The notes under the pieces: model-generated | Seen by the model: the letters and a program-made list of their open reading frames with translations, nothing else | Told to the model about the DNA's origin: nothing | Database searches by the model: none | In this document: positions 36,211-45,326 of the stretch, in pieces | How positions within the stretch are numbered: position 1 is the stretch's first letter | Layout: each line of letters begins with the position of its first letter | Made by a program: the position numbers and the translations under genes | Source of the DNA: Pseudomonadota bacterium | Lineage (GTDB): Bacteria; Pseudomonadota; Gammaproteobacteria; Burkholderiales; Burkholderiaceae_C | Direction of reading: 5' to 3' | Length of the DNA: 49,003 nt | NCBI GenBank assembly: GCA_018261815.1 | Contig: JAGTRL010000002.1 | Span: forward strand, 1 to 49,003

Positions 36211-37278
36211 ATGCAAAGCTACGACGTTGCCGAATGGGGCCAGCCCCTGCAGAAGCGCCTGCGTGACACCCCGCAGCCCGGCCCCGATGAGGTGCTGGTG
36301 CGCCTGACGCATTGCGGCGTTTGCCACTCCGACGTGCATATCCGCGAAGGCTGGTTCGACCTCGGTGGCGGTAACAAGCTCAAGCTGTCCGAGCGCGGCA
36401 CGCAATTGCCGTTGACGCTGGGCCACGAGCCGATCGGCATCGTGCAGGCCGTCGGCGCCAAGGTTACCGGTATCGCGCCGGGGCGGCACGTGCTGGTCAA
36501 CCCGTGGATCGGTTGCGGCCAGTGCTGGGCCTGCAACAGCGACCGCGACAACCTGTGCAACAACATGCGCGCGATGGGTGTCGGCATCCAGGGCGCCTTT
36601 GCCACGCACCTGCTGGTGCCGCACTCGCGCTACCTGGTCGATGCCGAGGGCCTGGACCCGGCCCGCGCTGCGGTGCTGGCCTGCTCCGGCGTCACCGCCT
36701 ACTCGGCGGTGCAGAAGTTCGGCACGCTCGGGGCCGACGACTGGGTGGCCGTGCTCGGCTGCGGCGGCGTGGGCCTGATGGCGCTGTCGGTGCTGGCCGC
36801 GATGGGCCACCAGCGCGTCATTGCCTGTGACATCGACGATGCCAAGCTGCAGGCCGCGGCCGCGGTCGGCGCCGCGGCCACGGTGAACCTGAAGACCACG
36901 CCCGGGCCGACCGAGTTGCTGAAGATCTCCGGCATCGGCCTGGCGCACATGGTCGATTTCGTCGGCGCGCCGGCGACGACACAACTGGCCCTGCCCGCAC
37001 TGCGCAAGGGCGGCCAGATGGTCGTGGTCGGTCTGTTCGGTGGCGCGCTGCCAGTACCGCTGCCGGCGCTGGCCATGCGCGAGGTGTCGCTGCGCGGCTC
37101 GGCTGTCGGCAACACCACGCAGATCCGCGAGCTGGTGCAGCTGGTGCGCGACGGCAAGCTCAAGCTGCCTGCGGTGCAGGTGCGCCCGCTGGCAGAAGCC
37201 GAGGCCGCGCTGCGCGACCTGGAAGCCGGCCGGATCATCGGCCGCGTGGTGCTGGACACGGCCGAGGCCGCGGTATAA
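36211..37278 (+). CDS. adhA: zinc-dependent alcohol dehydrogenase
   Basis: A 355-residue medium-chain dehydrogenase. Catalytic zinc site: C38 (CGVCHSD), H72-E73 (GHEPIG). Structural zinc: C102, C105, C108, C116 (GCGQCWACNSDRDNLC). The NAD-binding Rossmann motif is VLGCGGVGLMA. These enzymes oxidise primary alcohols to aldehydes in the cytoplasm. A promoter element shared with the ferredoxin-CYP153 genes lies upstream, so it probably oxidises the alkanol formed by the P450 (inference). It converges with the ETF-QO gene; the 61 bases between hold nothing recognised. Confidence 0.93.
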   Translation: MQSYDVAEWGQPLQKRLRDTPQPGPDEVLVRLTHCGVCHSDVHIREGWFDLGGGNKLKLSERGTQLPLTLGHEPIGIVQAVGAKVTGIAPGRHVLVNPWIGCGQCWACNSDRDNLCNNMRAMGVGIQGAFATHLLVPHSRYLVDAEGLDPARAAVLACSGVTAYSAVQKFGTLGADDWVAVLGCGGVGLMALSVLAAMGHQRVIACDIDDAKLQAAAAVGAAATVNLKTTPGPTELLKISGIGLAHMVDFVGAPATTQLALPALRKGGQMVVVGLFGGALPVPLPALAMREVSLRGSAVGNTTQIRELVQLVRDGKLKLPAVQVRPLAEAEAALRDLEAGRIIGRVVLDTAEAAV

Positions 37279-37339
37279 GTGGACGCCGGACCGCCGCCCC
37301 GAGACCTGCTTGCGGCGCGCAGCCGCTGCGTGTACCGGC

Positions 37340-39025
37340 CTACATGCCCGCGTAGTTCGGCCCGCCGCCGCCTTCGGGCGTGACCCAGACGATGTTCTGC
37401 GTCGGGTCCTTGATGTCGCAGGTCTTGCAGTGCACGCAGTTCTGCGCGTTGATGACCAGTCGGTCCGAGTTGTCGTCGTTCTTCACGAACTCGTAGACGC
37501 CGGCCGGGCAGTAGCGTGACTCCGGCCCCGCATAACGCGCCAGGTTGATGGACACCGGCACGCTGGCGTCCTTCAGCGTCAGGTGCGCGGGCTGCTGTTC
37601 CTCATGGTTGGTGTTGCTGATGAACACGCTGCTCAGCCGGTCGAAGGTGAGCTTGCCGTCGGGCTTGGGATAGGAAATCGGCGTGCACTCGGCTGCCGGC
37701 TTCAGAAACAGGTGATCGGCCTGCGTGCGGTGGATCGTCCACGGCGGGCTCTTGAAGCCCAACCGGGGCAGCAGCCATTGTTCGACGCCGGTCATCAGTG
37801 TGCCCACCAGGCGGCCCTTCTTGAACCACTGCTTGAAGTTGCGCGATCGGTCCAATTCCTCGTGCAGCCAGCTGGCCTTGAAGGCTTCGGCAAAGGCGCT
37901 CAGCTCGTCCTGCGCGCGCCCGGCTTGCAGCGCCGCGAACGCGGCTTCGGCGCACAGCATGCCGGTCTTCATCGCCGCATGGCTGCCCTTGATGCGGCTG
38001 GCGTTCAGGAACCCTGCATCGCAGCCGATCAGCGCACCGCCGGGAAACACCAGCTTGGGCAGGCTGAGGATGCCGCCGGCGGTGATGGCGCGCGCGCCGT
38101 AGCCGATGCGCTTGCCGCCTTCGATGTGCGCGCGGATGCTGGGGTGCGTCTTCCAGCGCTGCATCTCCTCGAAGGGGCTGAGCCAGGGGTTCTTGTAGTC
38201 CAGCCCGACCACGAAGCCGAGCGTGACCTTGTGGTCCTCCTGGTGGTAGAGGAATCCGCCGCCGTAGGTGTGGTCGTCCATCGGCCAGCCGGCGGTGTGC
38301 ACCACCAGCCCGGGCTTGACCTGCGCTGCGCTCACTTCCCACAGCTCCTTGACGCCGATGGCATAGGTCTGCGGGTCGCGCCCGGCATCGAGCTGGAACT
38401 TCGCGATCAGCTGCTTGCCCAGGTGACCGCGCGCACCTTCGGCGAACAGTGTGTACTTGCCGAGCAGCTCCATGCCGAGCTGGAAGCTGTCCATCGGCTC
38501 GCCGTCCTTGCCGATGCCTTGGTTGCCAGTGGCCACGCCACGCACCGCGCCCTTGTCGTCGTACAGCACTTCAGCCGCGGTGAAGCCGGGGAAGATCTCC
38601 ACACCCAGCGCTTCGGCCTGAGCACCCAGCCACTTGGTCACTGCGCCCAGGCTGATGACGTAGTTGCCTTCGTTGTGCATGCAGTCGGGGACGAAGAAGT
38701 CGGGCACGCGCGCGGCGCTGTCAGGGCGCAGCATCAGCACGTCGTCGCCGCTGACTGGCTGCAGCAGCGGTGCGCCCTGTGCCTTCCAGTCGGGGAAGAG
38801 TTCGGCCATCGCGCGCGGGTCCATGACCGCGCCGCTGAGGATGTGGGCGCCGGGCTCGGAGCCCTTTTCCAGCACCACCACCGACACCTCCTTGCCCGCG
38901 GCGGCGGCCAGTTGCTTGAGCTTGATGGCCGCCGACAGCCCCGCCGGACCGGCCCCGACCACGACCACGTCGTACTCCATCGATTCGCGCGGACCGTAGG
39001 TCTCCAGGATCTGCTGCGGGTTCAT
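37340..39025 (-). CDS. etfD: electron transfer flavoprotein-ubiquinone oxidoreductase
   Basis: A 561-residue ETF-QO. The N-terminal FAD motif is VVVVGAGPAGLSAAI, then EKGSEPGAHILSGAV and GCDAGFLNASRIKGSHAAMKTG. The C-terminal ferredoxin-like domain has Cys ligands in YCPAG and NAQNCVHCKTCDI for one [4Fe-4S] cluster. It passes electrons from ETF, reduced by acyl-CoA dehydrogenases such as the isovaleryl-CoA enzyme here, to ubiquinone at the membrane. ATG 39025 follows CTGGAGACCC; the longer frame upstream would run through an operator-like site and is rejected. Confidence 0.95.
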   Translation of the reverse strand: MNPQQILETYGPRESMEYDVVVVGAGPAGLSAAIKLKQLAAAAGKEVSVVVLEKGSEPGAHILSGAVMDPRAMAELFPDWKAQGAPLLQPVSGDDVLMLRPDSAARVPDFFVPDCMHNEGNYVISLGAVTKWLGAQAEALGVEIFPGFTAAEVLYDDKGAVRGVATGNQGIGKDGEPMDSFQLGMELLGKYTLFAEGARGHLGKQLIAKFQLDAGRDPQTYAIGVKELWEVSAAQVKPGLVVHTAGWPMDDHTYGGGFLYHQEDHKVTLGFVVGLDYKNPWLSPFEEMQRWKTHPSIRAHIEGGKRIGYGARAITAGGILSLPKLVFPGGALIGCDAGFLNASRIKGSHAAMKTGMLCAEAAFAALQAGRAQDELSAFAEAFKASWLHEELDRSRNFKQWFKKGRLVGTLMTGVEQWLLPRLGFKSPPWTIHRTQADHLFLKPAAECTPISYPKPDGKLTFDRLSSVFISNTNHEEQQPAHLTLKDASVPVSINLARYAGPESRYCPAGVYEFVKNDDNSDRLVINAQNCVHCKTCDIKDPTQNIVWVTPEGGGGPNYAGM

Positions 39026-39078
39026 GACGGGTCTCCAGGGATGCAAAGAGTGCGGCGATTCTAGCTGCGCCGAGATAA

Positions 39079-39100
39079 AAATAGAACGATCGTGCTTTTT
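39079..39100. promoter_or_regulatory. near-palindromic operator between ETF-QO and SDR genes
   Basis: A 22-base symmetric, locally AT-rich site centred on ACGATCGT (39086-39093), with AG/CT and AAA/TTT flanks; nine of eleven base pairs are symmetric. It is 53 bases from the ETF-QO start and about 100 from the SDR start. The form (TAGAACGATCGT core) is typical of TetR-type operators of lipid-catabolism genes; the regulator cannot be named from the window. Confidence 0.6.
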
Positions 39101-39200
39101 AGAGATGTCCCCGCGAGGGCGAGCCTGCCGCGGGTCGGTGCAAGGCAGGCGCGTCGCAGGCTGCGTGCTATCGTGGACGCGAGCTTTTCGAGGAGGATTC

Positions 39201-39983
39201 ATGAGCTACAACATCGATCTGTCGGGCCGCGTCGCGCTGGTCACTGGGGCGTCGAGCGGGCTGGGCGCGCAGTTCGCGCGCACGCTGGCCAAGGCCGGTG
39301 CCGGGGTGGTGCTGGCAGCGCGGCGCATCGAGCGGCTGAAGACGCTGCGCGCCGAACTCGAGGCCGAAGGCGGCGACGCGCACGTGGTCACGCTCGACGT
39401 GACCGACAACGACAGCATCAAGGCCGCGGTGGCCCATGCCGAGACCGAGATGGGCACGATCGACATCCTGGTCAACAACTCCGGCGTGAGCACCACGCAG
39501 AAGCTGATCGACGTCAGCCCCGAGGACTACGACTACGTGATGGACACCAACACCCGCGGCGCCTTCTTCGTTGCACAGGAAGTGGGCAAGCGCATGATCG
39601 CGCGCTCGCGCGGCGCCGCCCCGGGCACCTTCATTGGCGGGCGCATCGTCAACGTGGCCTCGATGGCCGGGCTGCGCGTGCTCGGCCAGATCGGCGTGTA
39701 TGCGATGAGCAAGGCCGCAGTGATCCACATGACACGGGCCATGGCGCTGGAATGGGGCCGCTTCGGCATCAACGTCAACGCGCTGTGCCCGGGCTACATC
39801 GACACCGAGATCAACCACCATCACTGGCAGACCGAGGCCGGCCATAAGCTGATGCAGATGCTGCCGCGCAAGCGCGTCGGCCAGCCGCAGGACCTGGACG
39901 TCGTGCTGATGATGCTTTGCGCCAACCAGAGCCACTTCATCAACGGCGCGGTCATATCCGCGGACGATGGCTATGGTGTCTGA
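39201..39983 (+). CDS. short-chain dehydrogenase/reductase
   Basis: A 260-residue classical SDR: cofactor motif VTGASSGLGAQ (about 14-24), NNSG, catalytic Ser in VNVASMAG, Y-x3-K in GVYAMSKAAV, and the ALCPGYIDTEI loop. It reduces or oxidises a hydroxyl/keto group with NAD(P). AGGAGG stands just before the ATG. The substrate is unknown; the operator upstream shared with ETF-QO suggests a fatty-acid or branched-acyl role (inference). The next gene starts 3 bases after its stop. Confidence 0.92.
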   Translation: MSYNIDLSGRVALVTGASSGLGAQFARTLAKAGAGVVLAARRIERLKTLRAELEAEGGDAHVVTLDVTDNDSIKAAVAHAETEMGTIDILVNNSGVSTTQKLIDVSPEDYDYVMDTNTRGAFFVAQEVGKRMIARSRGAAPGTFIGGRIVNVASMAGLRVLGQIGVYAMSKAAVIHMTRAMALEWGRFGINVNALCPGYIDTEINHHHWQTEAGHKLMQMLPRKRVGQPQDLDVVLMMLCANQSHFINGAVISADDGYGV

Positions 39984-39986
39984 AGC

Positions 39987-40634
39987 GTGAGGGCACTGAC
40001 CCCGCTGGAAGCCCGCGTGCTCGGCGTGCTGGTCGAGAAGCAGCACACCGTGCCCGACACCTATCCGCTGTCGCTGAACTCGCTGGTCGCCGGCGTCAAC
40101 CAGAAGACCGCACGTGACCCGGTCATCAACGCCACCGAGGCCGAGGTGCTGACCGCCGTCGACGGCCTGAAGAGCCTGAGCCTGGCGTTCGAAGGCAGCG
40201 GCAGCCGCGTGGTGCGCTTCGAGCACAACATGGCGCGCGTGTTCAGCCTGCCCGCCGCTTCGGTGGCGCTGCTGACGATGCTGATGCTGCGCGGAGCGCA
40301 GACCTCGGCCGAGCTGCGGCTGCACTGCGAGCGGCTGCATCGCTTTGCCGACATCTCCTCGGTCGAAGGTTTCCTCGAAGAGCTGGCCGGCAAGGAGCCA
40401 GCGCGGGTGGTCAAGCTTCCGCGCGCGCCCGGTGCGCGAGAGGCGCGCTGGGCTCATCTGCTGTGCGGTGAGGTAGCCTTCGAGGCGGCTGCGGCAGCGG
40501 CCCCGGATGGCGGTGTCTCTGCCGGCGAGATTGCCGCTCTCAAGGCAGAGCAGTCGCGTCTGGCGGCCGAGTTGGCGCAACTGCGCGCGCTGGTGCAGCG
40601 CATGGCCGCCGAGCTGGGCATCGACGCCGGCTGA
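39987..40634 (+). CDS. yceH: YceH-family (DUF480) winged-helix protein
   Basis: A 215-residue protein with the opening block ALTPLEARVLGVLVEKQHTVPDTYPLSLNSLVAGVNQKT that marks DUF480/YceH, two winged-helix-like repeats (second around MLMLRGAQTSAELRLHCERLHRF) and a C-terminal coiled coil (IAALKAEQSRLAAELAQLRALVQRM). The family's function is not established. The start is a GTG 3 bases after the SDR stop, so co-transcription is likely. Confidence 0.92.
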   Translation: MRALTPLEARVLGVLVEKQHTVPDTYPLSLNSLVAGVNQKTARDPVINATEAEVLTAVDGLKSLSLAFEGSGSRVVRFEHNMARVFSLPAASVALLTMLMLRGAQTSAELRLHCERLHRFADISSVEGFLEELAGKEPARVVKLPRAPGAREARWAHLLCGEVAFEAAAAAAPDGGVSAGEIAALKAEQSRLAAELAQLRALVQRMAAELGIDAG

Positions 40635-40654
40635 TCCGCAGGCAGGCCATCGCC

Positions 40655-41074
40655 ATGCGCTTCGACATCCCCGAACAGAAGAAGCTGGTCCACGAGATGG
40701 CGATGCCCATCCGCTGGGGCGACATGGACGCGATGGGACATGTCAACAACACGCTGTACTTCCGCTACATGGAGATCATCCGCATCGACTGGCTGCACGG
40801 CGTGGGCGGCCCGCCGGACATGAACGGCGAGGGCTTCGTCATCGTCAATGCCTTCTGCAACTTCATCCGCCAACTGAGCTATCCGGGCGAGGTGCTGGCC
40901 AGGATGTATGCCACCAACGCCGGGCGCAGCAGCTTCGACACCTACGTCACGCTGGAGCGCAGCGATGAGCCCGGCGTGTTCTACGCCACCGGCGGGGCGA
41001 CTACGGTGTGGTTGAACATCCCGCAAGGCAAGGCCGTGCCCATCCCGGACTGGTTGCGCAAGCTCATCACATGA
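40655..41074 (+). CDS. 4-hydroxybenzoyl-CoA-thioesterase-like acyl-CoA thioesterase
   Basis: A 139-residue hot-dog fold protein with the active-site block [22 protein letters not shown], including the catalytic Asp of the 4HBT/YbgC group. It hydrolyses acyl-CoA thioesters; chain preference is unknown. It starts 20 bases after the yceH stop, and its stop overlaps the next ATG (ATGA), coupling it to the PLP-enzyme gene. Confidence 0.9.
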   Translation: MRFDIPEQKKLVHEMAMPIRWGDMDAMGHVNNTLYFRYMEIIRIDWLHGVGGPPDMNGEGFVIVNAFCNFIRQLSYPGEVLARMYATNAGRSSFDTYVTLERSDEPGVFYATGGATTVWLNIPQGKAVPIPDWLRKLIT

Positions 41075-42201
41075 GCGCCAGCGCCGGCTTCGAGCGACGC
41101 CGCGCCTGGGTGCGCGAGGCCATCCGCCGCATCGAGGCCGACTACCAGCGCAGCAGCGACACGCACCTGATCCCGCTGCCGCTGCCCGGCTTTACTGGCG
41201 TCGAGCTGTACCTGAAGGACGAATCGAGCCACCCTACCGGCAGCCTGAAGCACCGCTTGGCGCGCAGCCTGTTCCTGCATGCGCTGTGCAACGGCTGGCT
41301 GCACGAAGGCGCCCCCGTGGTCGAGGCCTCCAGCGGCTCCACCGCGGTGAGCGAGGCCTACTTCGCACGGTTGCTCGGGCTGGGCTTCGTGGCCGTGATG
41401 CCGCGCGGCACCAGTCCACAGAAGATCGCCGCCATCGAGTTCCAGGGCGGCCGATGCCACCTGGTCAGCGACCCGACGGCCCTGCATGCCGAAAGCCAGC
41501 GCCTGGCCGGTGAGCTGAAGGGCCACTACATGGACCAGTTCACCTACGCCGAACGGGCCACCGACTGGCGCGCCAACAACAACATCGCTGAAAGCATCTA
41601 CCTGCAGATGCAGCAGGAAATGCATCCCTGCCCGGCGTGGATCGTCGCCAGTGCCGGCACCGGCGGCACGCTGGCCACGATTGGCCGCTACGTGCACTAC
41701 CGCCGCCACGACACGCGGGTATGCGGCGTCGATGCCGAACATTCGGTGTTCTTCGACCACTACATCAGCGGCAATGCGAGCTTGACACTGGACCGCGGCT
41801 CGCGCATCGAGGGCATCGGCCGGCCGCGCGTCGAGGCCTCGTTCGTGCCCGGCGTGCTGGATGCGATGGTCAAGGTGCCCGACCTGTGGAGCCTGGGCGC
41901 GATGCATGCCTTGAGCGTGCGCCTGGGCCGGCGCGTCGGCGGCTCCACCGGCACCAACCTGGTGGCCGCGCTGGCCTGCGCGCAAAGCCTGAAGCAGCGG
42001 GGGATGGACGGTTCGGTCGTCACGCTGCTGTGCGACGACGGCCAGCGCTACTGCCACAGCTATTTCGACCACGACTGGCTGCGCCAGAACGAGCTGGAAT
42101 GCGAAGCGCAGAGTGGCGCCATCGACGCGCTGATCGACCGCGGCGAATGGCCCTCCGAGCTGCGCCGCACCTGGCGGCTGGCCGGCGACCTGAGCCTGTA
42201 G
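41071..42201 (+). CDS. cysteine synthase/desulfhydrase-like PLP enzyme
   Basis: A 376-residue fold-type II PLP enzyme. The cofactor lysine is K60 in HPTGSLKHR, an [19 protein letters not shown] block follows, and the phosphate-binding loop is [13 protein letters not shown]. It is longer than CysK/CysM (about 310) and matches the Cds1-type group reported to release sulfide from cysteine. The actual direction (synthesis or desulfuration) is unproven. Its start overlaps the thioesterase stop. Confidence 0.87.
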   Translation: MSASAGFERRRAWVREAIRRIEADYQRSSDTHLIPLPLPGFTGVELYLKDESSHPTGSLKHRLARSLFLHALCNGWLHEGAPVVEASSGSTAVSEAYFARLLGLGFVAVMPRGTSPQKIAAIEFQGGRCHLVSDPTALHAESQRLAGELKGHYMDQFTYAERATDWRANNNIAESIYLQMQQEMHPCPAWIVASAGTGGTLATIGRYVHYRRHDTRVCGVDAEHSVFFDHYISGNASLTLDRGSRIEGIGRPRVEASFVPGVLDAMVKVPDLWSLGAMHALSVRLGRRVGGSTGTNLVAALACAQSLKQRGMDGSVVTLLCDDGQRYCHSYFDHDWLRQNELECEAQSGAIDALIDRGEWPSELRRTWRLAGDLSL

Positions 42202-42233
42202 TCGCACAACATATCCAACAGGAGACCCCACGC

Positions 42234-43694
42234 ATGACCGACCTGGCCCTGCTACCCGCCACCGAACTCGCCCTGCGCCTTCGCCGGCGCGAGCTGTCGT
42301 CACTGGAACTGCTGCAGCACCACCTGCGGCGCATCGAACGCCTCAACCCGGCGCTGAACGCGGTGGTCGTGTTCGACACCGACGTGGCCTTGCAGCGCGC
42401 TCGCGATGCCGACGCCGCACTGGCTCGCGGCGAATACTGGGGCCCGCTGCACGGCCTTCCCATGACGGTGAAGGAATCCTTCGACCTGGCGGGCCTGCCC
42501 ACCACCTGGGGCTTCGAGTCGATGCGCGGCAACATCGCCACGCAGACGGCGGTGAGCGTGCAGCGCCTGCTGGATGCAGGCGCGCTGATCTTCGGCAAGA
42601 CCAACCTGCCGGTAGCGATGGCGGACTGGCAGACCTTCAATCCGGTGTACGGCACGACGAACAACCCCTGGGACGTCACGCGCACGCCGGGCGGTTCTTC
42701 TGGCGGCTCGGCCGCGGCGTTGGCCGCGGGCCTGACGGCCCTGGAGCTGGGCAGCGACATCGGTGCGTCAATCCGCAACCCGGCGCACTACTGCGGCGTG
42801 TGGGGCCACAAGCCGACCTGGGGCGTGGTGCCGCAGCAGGGCCAGCAGCTGCCCGGCATGGAGTGTGTGGACACCATCGACATCGGCGCGGCCGGGCCGA
42901 TGGCGCGCAGCGCGCACGACCTGACGCTGGCGCTGGACGTGCTGAGCACGCCGCTGCGCAGCTTCGGCCCGCTGGGCTGGCAGCCGGCCGCGTGGCGTGA
43001 TGCCGGCGTGCCGGCGCGGCGGCTGCGTGTCGCGGTGGTCGCCGACGATGCTCTGGCCGAGGTTGACGCCAGCGTCGGCAAGGCCATCGCCTCTTTGGTG
43101 CGCTTCCTGCGCGAAAGTGGCGTGGCGGTCGACGAGCAGGCGCGCCCGGTGGACAGTGTCGAGGCCTGGAGCACCTATGTGCCGATGGTGCGCGCCGCGC
43201 TGATCGGCGGCATCAGCGACGACGAACACCGGCAGGCCGTGAGCGAGGCCGCCAAGTGGCCGGAAGGCAGCCTGGAGTTCCCGGCGCTGCATTGGCGCGG
43301 CCGCTCGCTGAGCCACCGCGACTGGCTGCGGCTGGAGGAAGTGCGCAGCAAGCTGCGGAGGCAGTGGGCGGCCTTCTTCGAGCGCGTCGACCTGCTGATC
43401 TGCCCGGTGGCCACGACGCCGGCCTTCAAGCACAACCCGCAGGGCTGGCGCTGGGAGCGAATGATTCCGGTCAACGGCCACCAGCAGCCCACCACCACCT
43501 CGCTGTTCTGGGCCGGCTACACCAACTTGTGCGGTCTGCCGGCCACCGCCGTGCCGCTGGGGCTTTCGGACGACGGACTGCCGATCGGCGCCCAGGTCTG
43601 TGGTCCGGTCTTCGCCGACCCGGTGTGCCTGCGCTTCGCGCGCTGGCTCGAGGCCGAGTACCGCGCCTTCGTGCCGCCGCCGATGGCCGCCTGA
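42234..43694 (+). CDS. amidase-signature family amidase
   Basis: A 486-residue amidase with the Ser-cis-Ser-Lys triad: K80 (MTVKESFD), cis-Ser in GGSSGGSAAAL (about 155-156) and nucleophile S179 (GSDIGASIRNPAHYCG). It hydrolyses an amide to acid and ammonia; the substrate cannot be predicted. A good AGGAG lies upstream of ATG 42234, 32 bases after the PLP-enzyme stop. In the 165 bases that follow it I see no gene or clear terminator. Confidence 0.92.
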   Translation: MTDLALLPATELALRLRRRELSSLELLQHHLRRIERLNPALNAVVVFDTDVALQRARDADAALARGEYWGPLHGLPMTVKESFDLAGLPTTWGFESMRGNIATQTAVSVQRLLDAGALIFGKTNLPVAMADWQTFNPVYGTTNNPWDVTRTPGGSSGGSAAALAAGLTALELGSDIGASIRNPAHYCGVWGHKPTWGVVPQQGQQLPGMECVDTIDIGAAGPMARSAHDLTLALDVLSTPLRSFGPLGWQPAAWRDAGVPARRLRVAVVADDALAEVDASVGKAIASLVRFLRESGVAVDEQARPVDSVEAWSTYVPMVRAALIGGISDDEHRQAVSEAAKWPEGSLEFPALHWRGRSLSHRDWLRLEEVRSKLRRQWAAFFERVDLLICPVATTPAFKHNPQGWRWERMIPVNGHQQPTTTSLFWAGYTNLCGLPATAVPLGLSDDGLPIGAQVCGPVFADPVCLRFARWLEAEYRAFVPPPMAA

Positions 43695-43859
43695 CGCCTG
43701 AGCGCGGGCGGAGTGACGCGTGGCGCGCGTGGCGCGGGAGACGCAAGTGATGACGCTGGTCAATGAAGGGGGCCGCGCCGACACTAGGATCGGTGCCGGC
43801 AACACCAATGCCGCCGTTGCTCGGTTGTACCGGGCGGGCGGCGAGTGCCGGAGACCGCA

Positions 43860-45326
43860 GTGAAGACCTATCCCATGTCGGCTGCCGATGCAGCCTGGTT
43901 CCACAACGACGGCCCTGCCAACCTGGCCATCGTGATGGGCGTCGTGCTGACGAAAAAGCCGCTCGACTTCGAGCGCGTGCGCAAGATCTACAACGAGCGC
44001 ATCGTCAGCTTCGATCGCTTCCGCCAACGCGTGGTCGAGGCGGGCTTTCCGCTGGCCACGCCGCATTGGCAAGACATGCCGAACTTCAGCATCGACCAGC
44101 ACCTGCACCACATCGCGCTGGCGGCGCCGCACGACGAGGCGGCGTTGGTCGAGCTGGTCAATGACCTGGCCAGCATGCCGCTGGATCATTCGATCCCCTT
44201 GTGGCAGGCCTATGTGGTGGACGACGTCGAAGGCGGCAGCGCGCTGATCACCCGCGTGCACCACTGCATGGCCGACGGCACGGCGATGATGACCGTGACG
44301 CAGCGGCTGTACGACCCCGCCCCCGGAGCCAAGCCGCCGCCGCCGCCGCGCGCCCGCGGGGCGAGCATCGGCATGGCGGCCGGCAAGGGCCTGTTCGCCC
44401 CCGCGATCGACGTCATCACCGAAGCCGCGCGCGACGCCCTCGCGCTGGCCGGCGGCGCGGGCATGCTGGTGCGCGAACTGCTGCGCTCCGACGACCCGCC
44501 GTCGCCGTTGAAGGGCGATTTCGCTCTTGGCAAGCGGGTGGCCTGGTCGCAGCCGGTGGCCCTGCGCGACATCAAGGCCATCGGCAAGCGTTTCGACGCC
44601 AAGGTCAACGACGTGCTGGTGGCCGCGATGAGCGGCGCGCTGCGCACCTACCTGAAGGACCGCGGCGTCGACGTGGACCACACCACCGTGCGAGCCATGG
44701 TGCCGGTCGATCTGCGCCCGCCCGAGCGCATCGGGCAGCTGGGCAACGAATTCGGGCTGGTGCTGCTCGATCTGGCCGTGACCAAGGCGCGCGCCGACCA
44801 CCGCCTGGCGCTGACCAAGGCGCGCATGGACGCGCTGAAGCACTCGCCCGAGCCGCTGGCCACGAAGGCACTGCTCAACCTGCTGGGCCGCGGACCGAAG
44901 CTGCTCGAGGACATTTCCAACGACCTGTTCGGCCGCAAGGCCAGCGTGGTCATGACCAATGTGGTCGGGCCACCCGACGTGCTCTATCTGGCCGGCGTAC
45001 CGATCGAACGCATCCTGCCCTGGGCGCCGCACCCGGGCAAGCAGCTGGGCATGGCGGTCAGCATCCTGAGCTACCGCGGCACGGCCTCGCTGACGGTGAT
45101 CGGCGATGCCCGCCTGGTGCCCGACCCCGAACGCATCACGGCCGAGTTCAATCGCGAGTTCCAGAAGATGCTGAAGTACACGACGGCCGGGGCCAAACAG
45201 ACGGCTGCCGCGAAAGTCCCGGTCCGCAAGACCCCGGCCAGGAAGCCGCCCTCCAGCAAAGCCGTGGCACGCAAGACAGCGGCGGCCCGAGCACCGAACA
45301 CGCGGGCGCGAAGCGTCAGCCGCTGA
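43860..45326 (+). CDS. wax ester synthase/diacylglycerol acyltransferase (WS/DGAT) with basic tail
   Basis: A 488-residue WS/DGAT-type enzyme. The catalytic HHxxxDG motif is HHCMADG at 134-140. The C-terminal half has VNDVLVAAMSGALRTYL, MVPVDLRPPE, NEFGLVLLDL, VVMTNVVGP and GMAVSILSYRG. The family esterifies fatty acyl-CoA with fatty alcohols or diacylglycerol, making storage lipid. GTG 43860 is chosen because GGAG lies about 7 bases upstream; a GTG five codons earlier and an ATG five codons later are alternatives. After the last family block, about 45 residues are Lys/Arg/Ala/Pro-rich (KTPARKPPSSKAVARKTAAA), like the tails of PHA granule-DNA proteins. The stop overlaps the convergent LuxR-type gene. 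Confidence 0.9.
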   Translation: MKTYPMSAADAAWFHNDGPANLAIVMGVVLTKKPLDFERVRKIYNERIVSFDRFRQRVVEAGFPLATPHWQDMPNFSIDQHLHHIALAAPHDEAALVELVNDLASMPLDHSIPLWQAYVVDDVEGGSALITRVHHCMADGTAMMTVTQRLYDPAPGAKPPPPPRARGASIGMAAGKGLFAPAIDVITEAARDALALAGGAGMLVRELLRSDDPPSPLKGDFALGKRVAWSQPVALRDIKAIGKRFDAKVNDVLVAAMSGALRTYLKDRGVDVDHTTVRAMVPVDLRPPERIGQLGNEFGLVLLDLAVTKARADHRLALTKARMDALKHSPEPLATKALLNLLGRGPKLLEDISNDLFGRKASVVMTNVVGPPDVLYLAGVPIERILPWAPHPGKQLGMAVSILSYRGTASLTVIGDARLVPDPERITAEFNREFQKMLKYTTAGAKQTAAAKVPVRKTPARKPPSSKAVARKTAAARAPNTRARSVSR

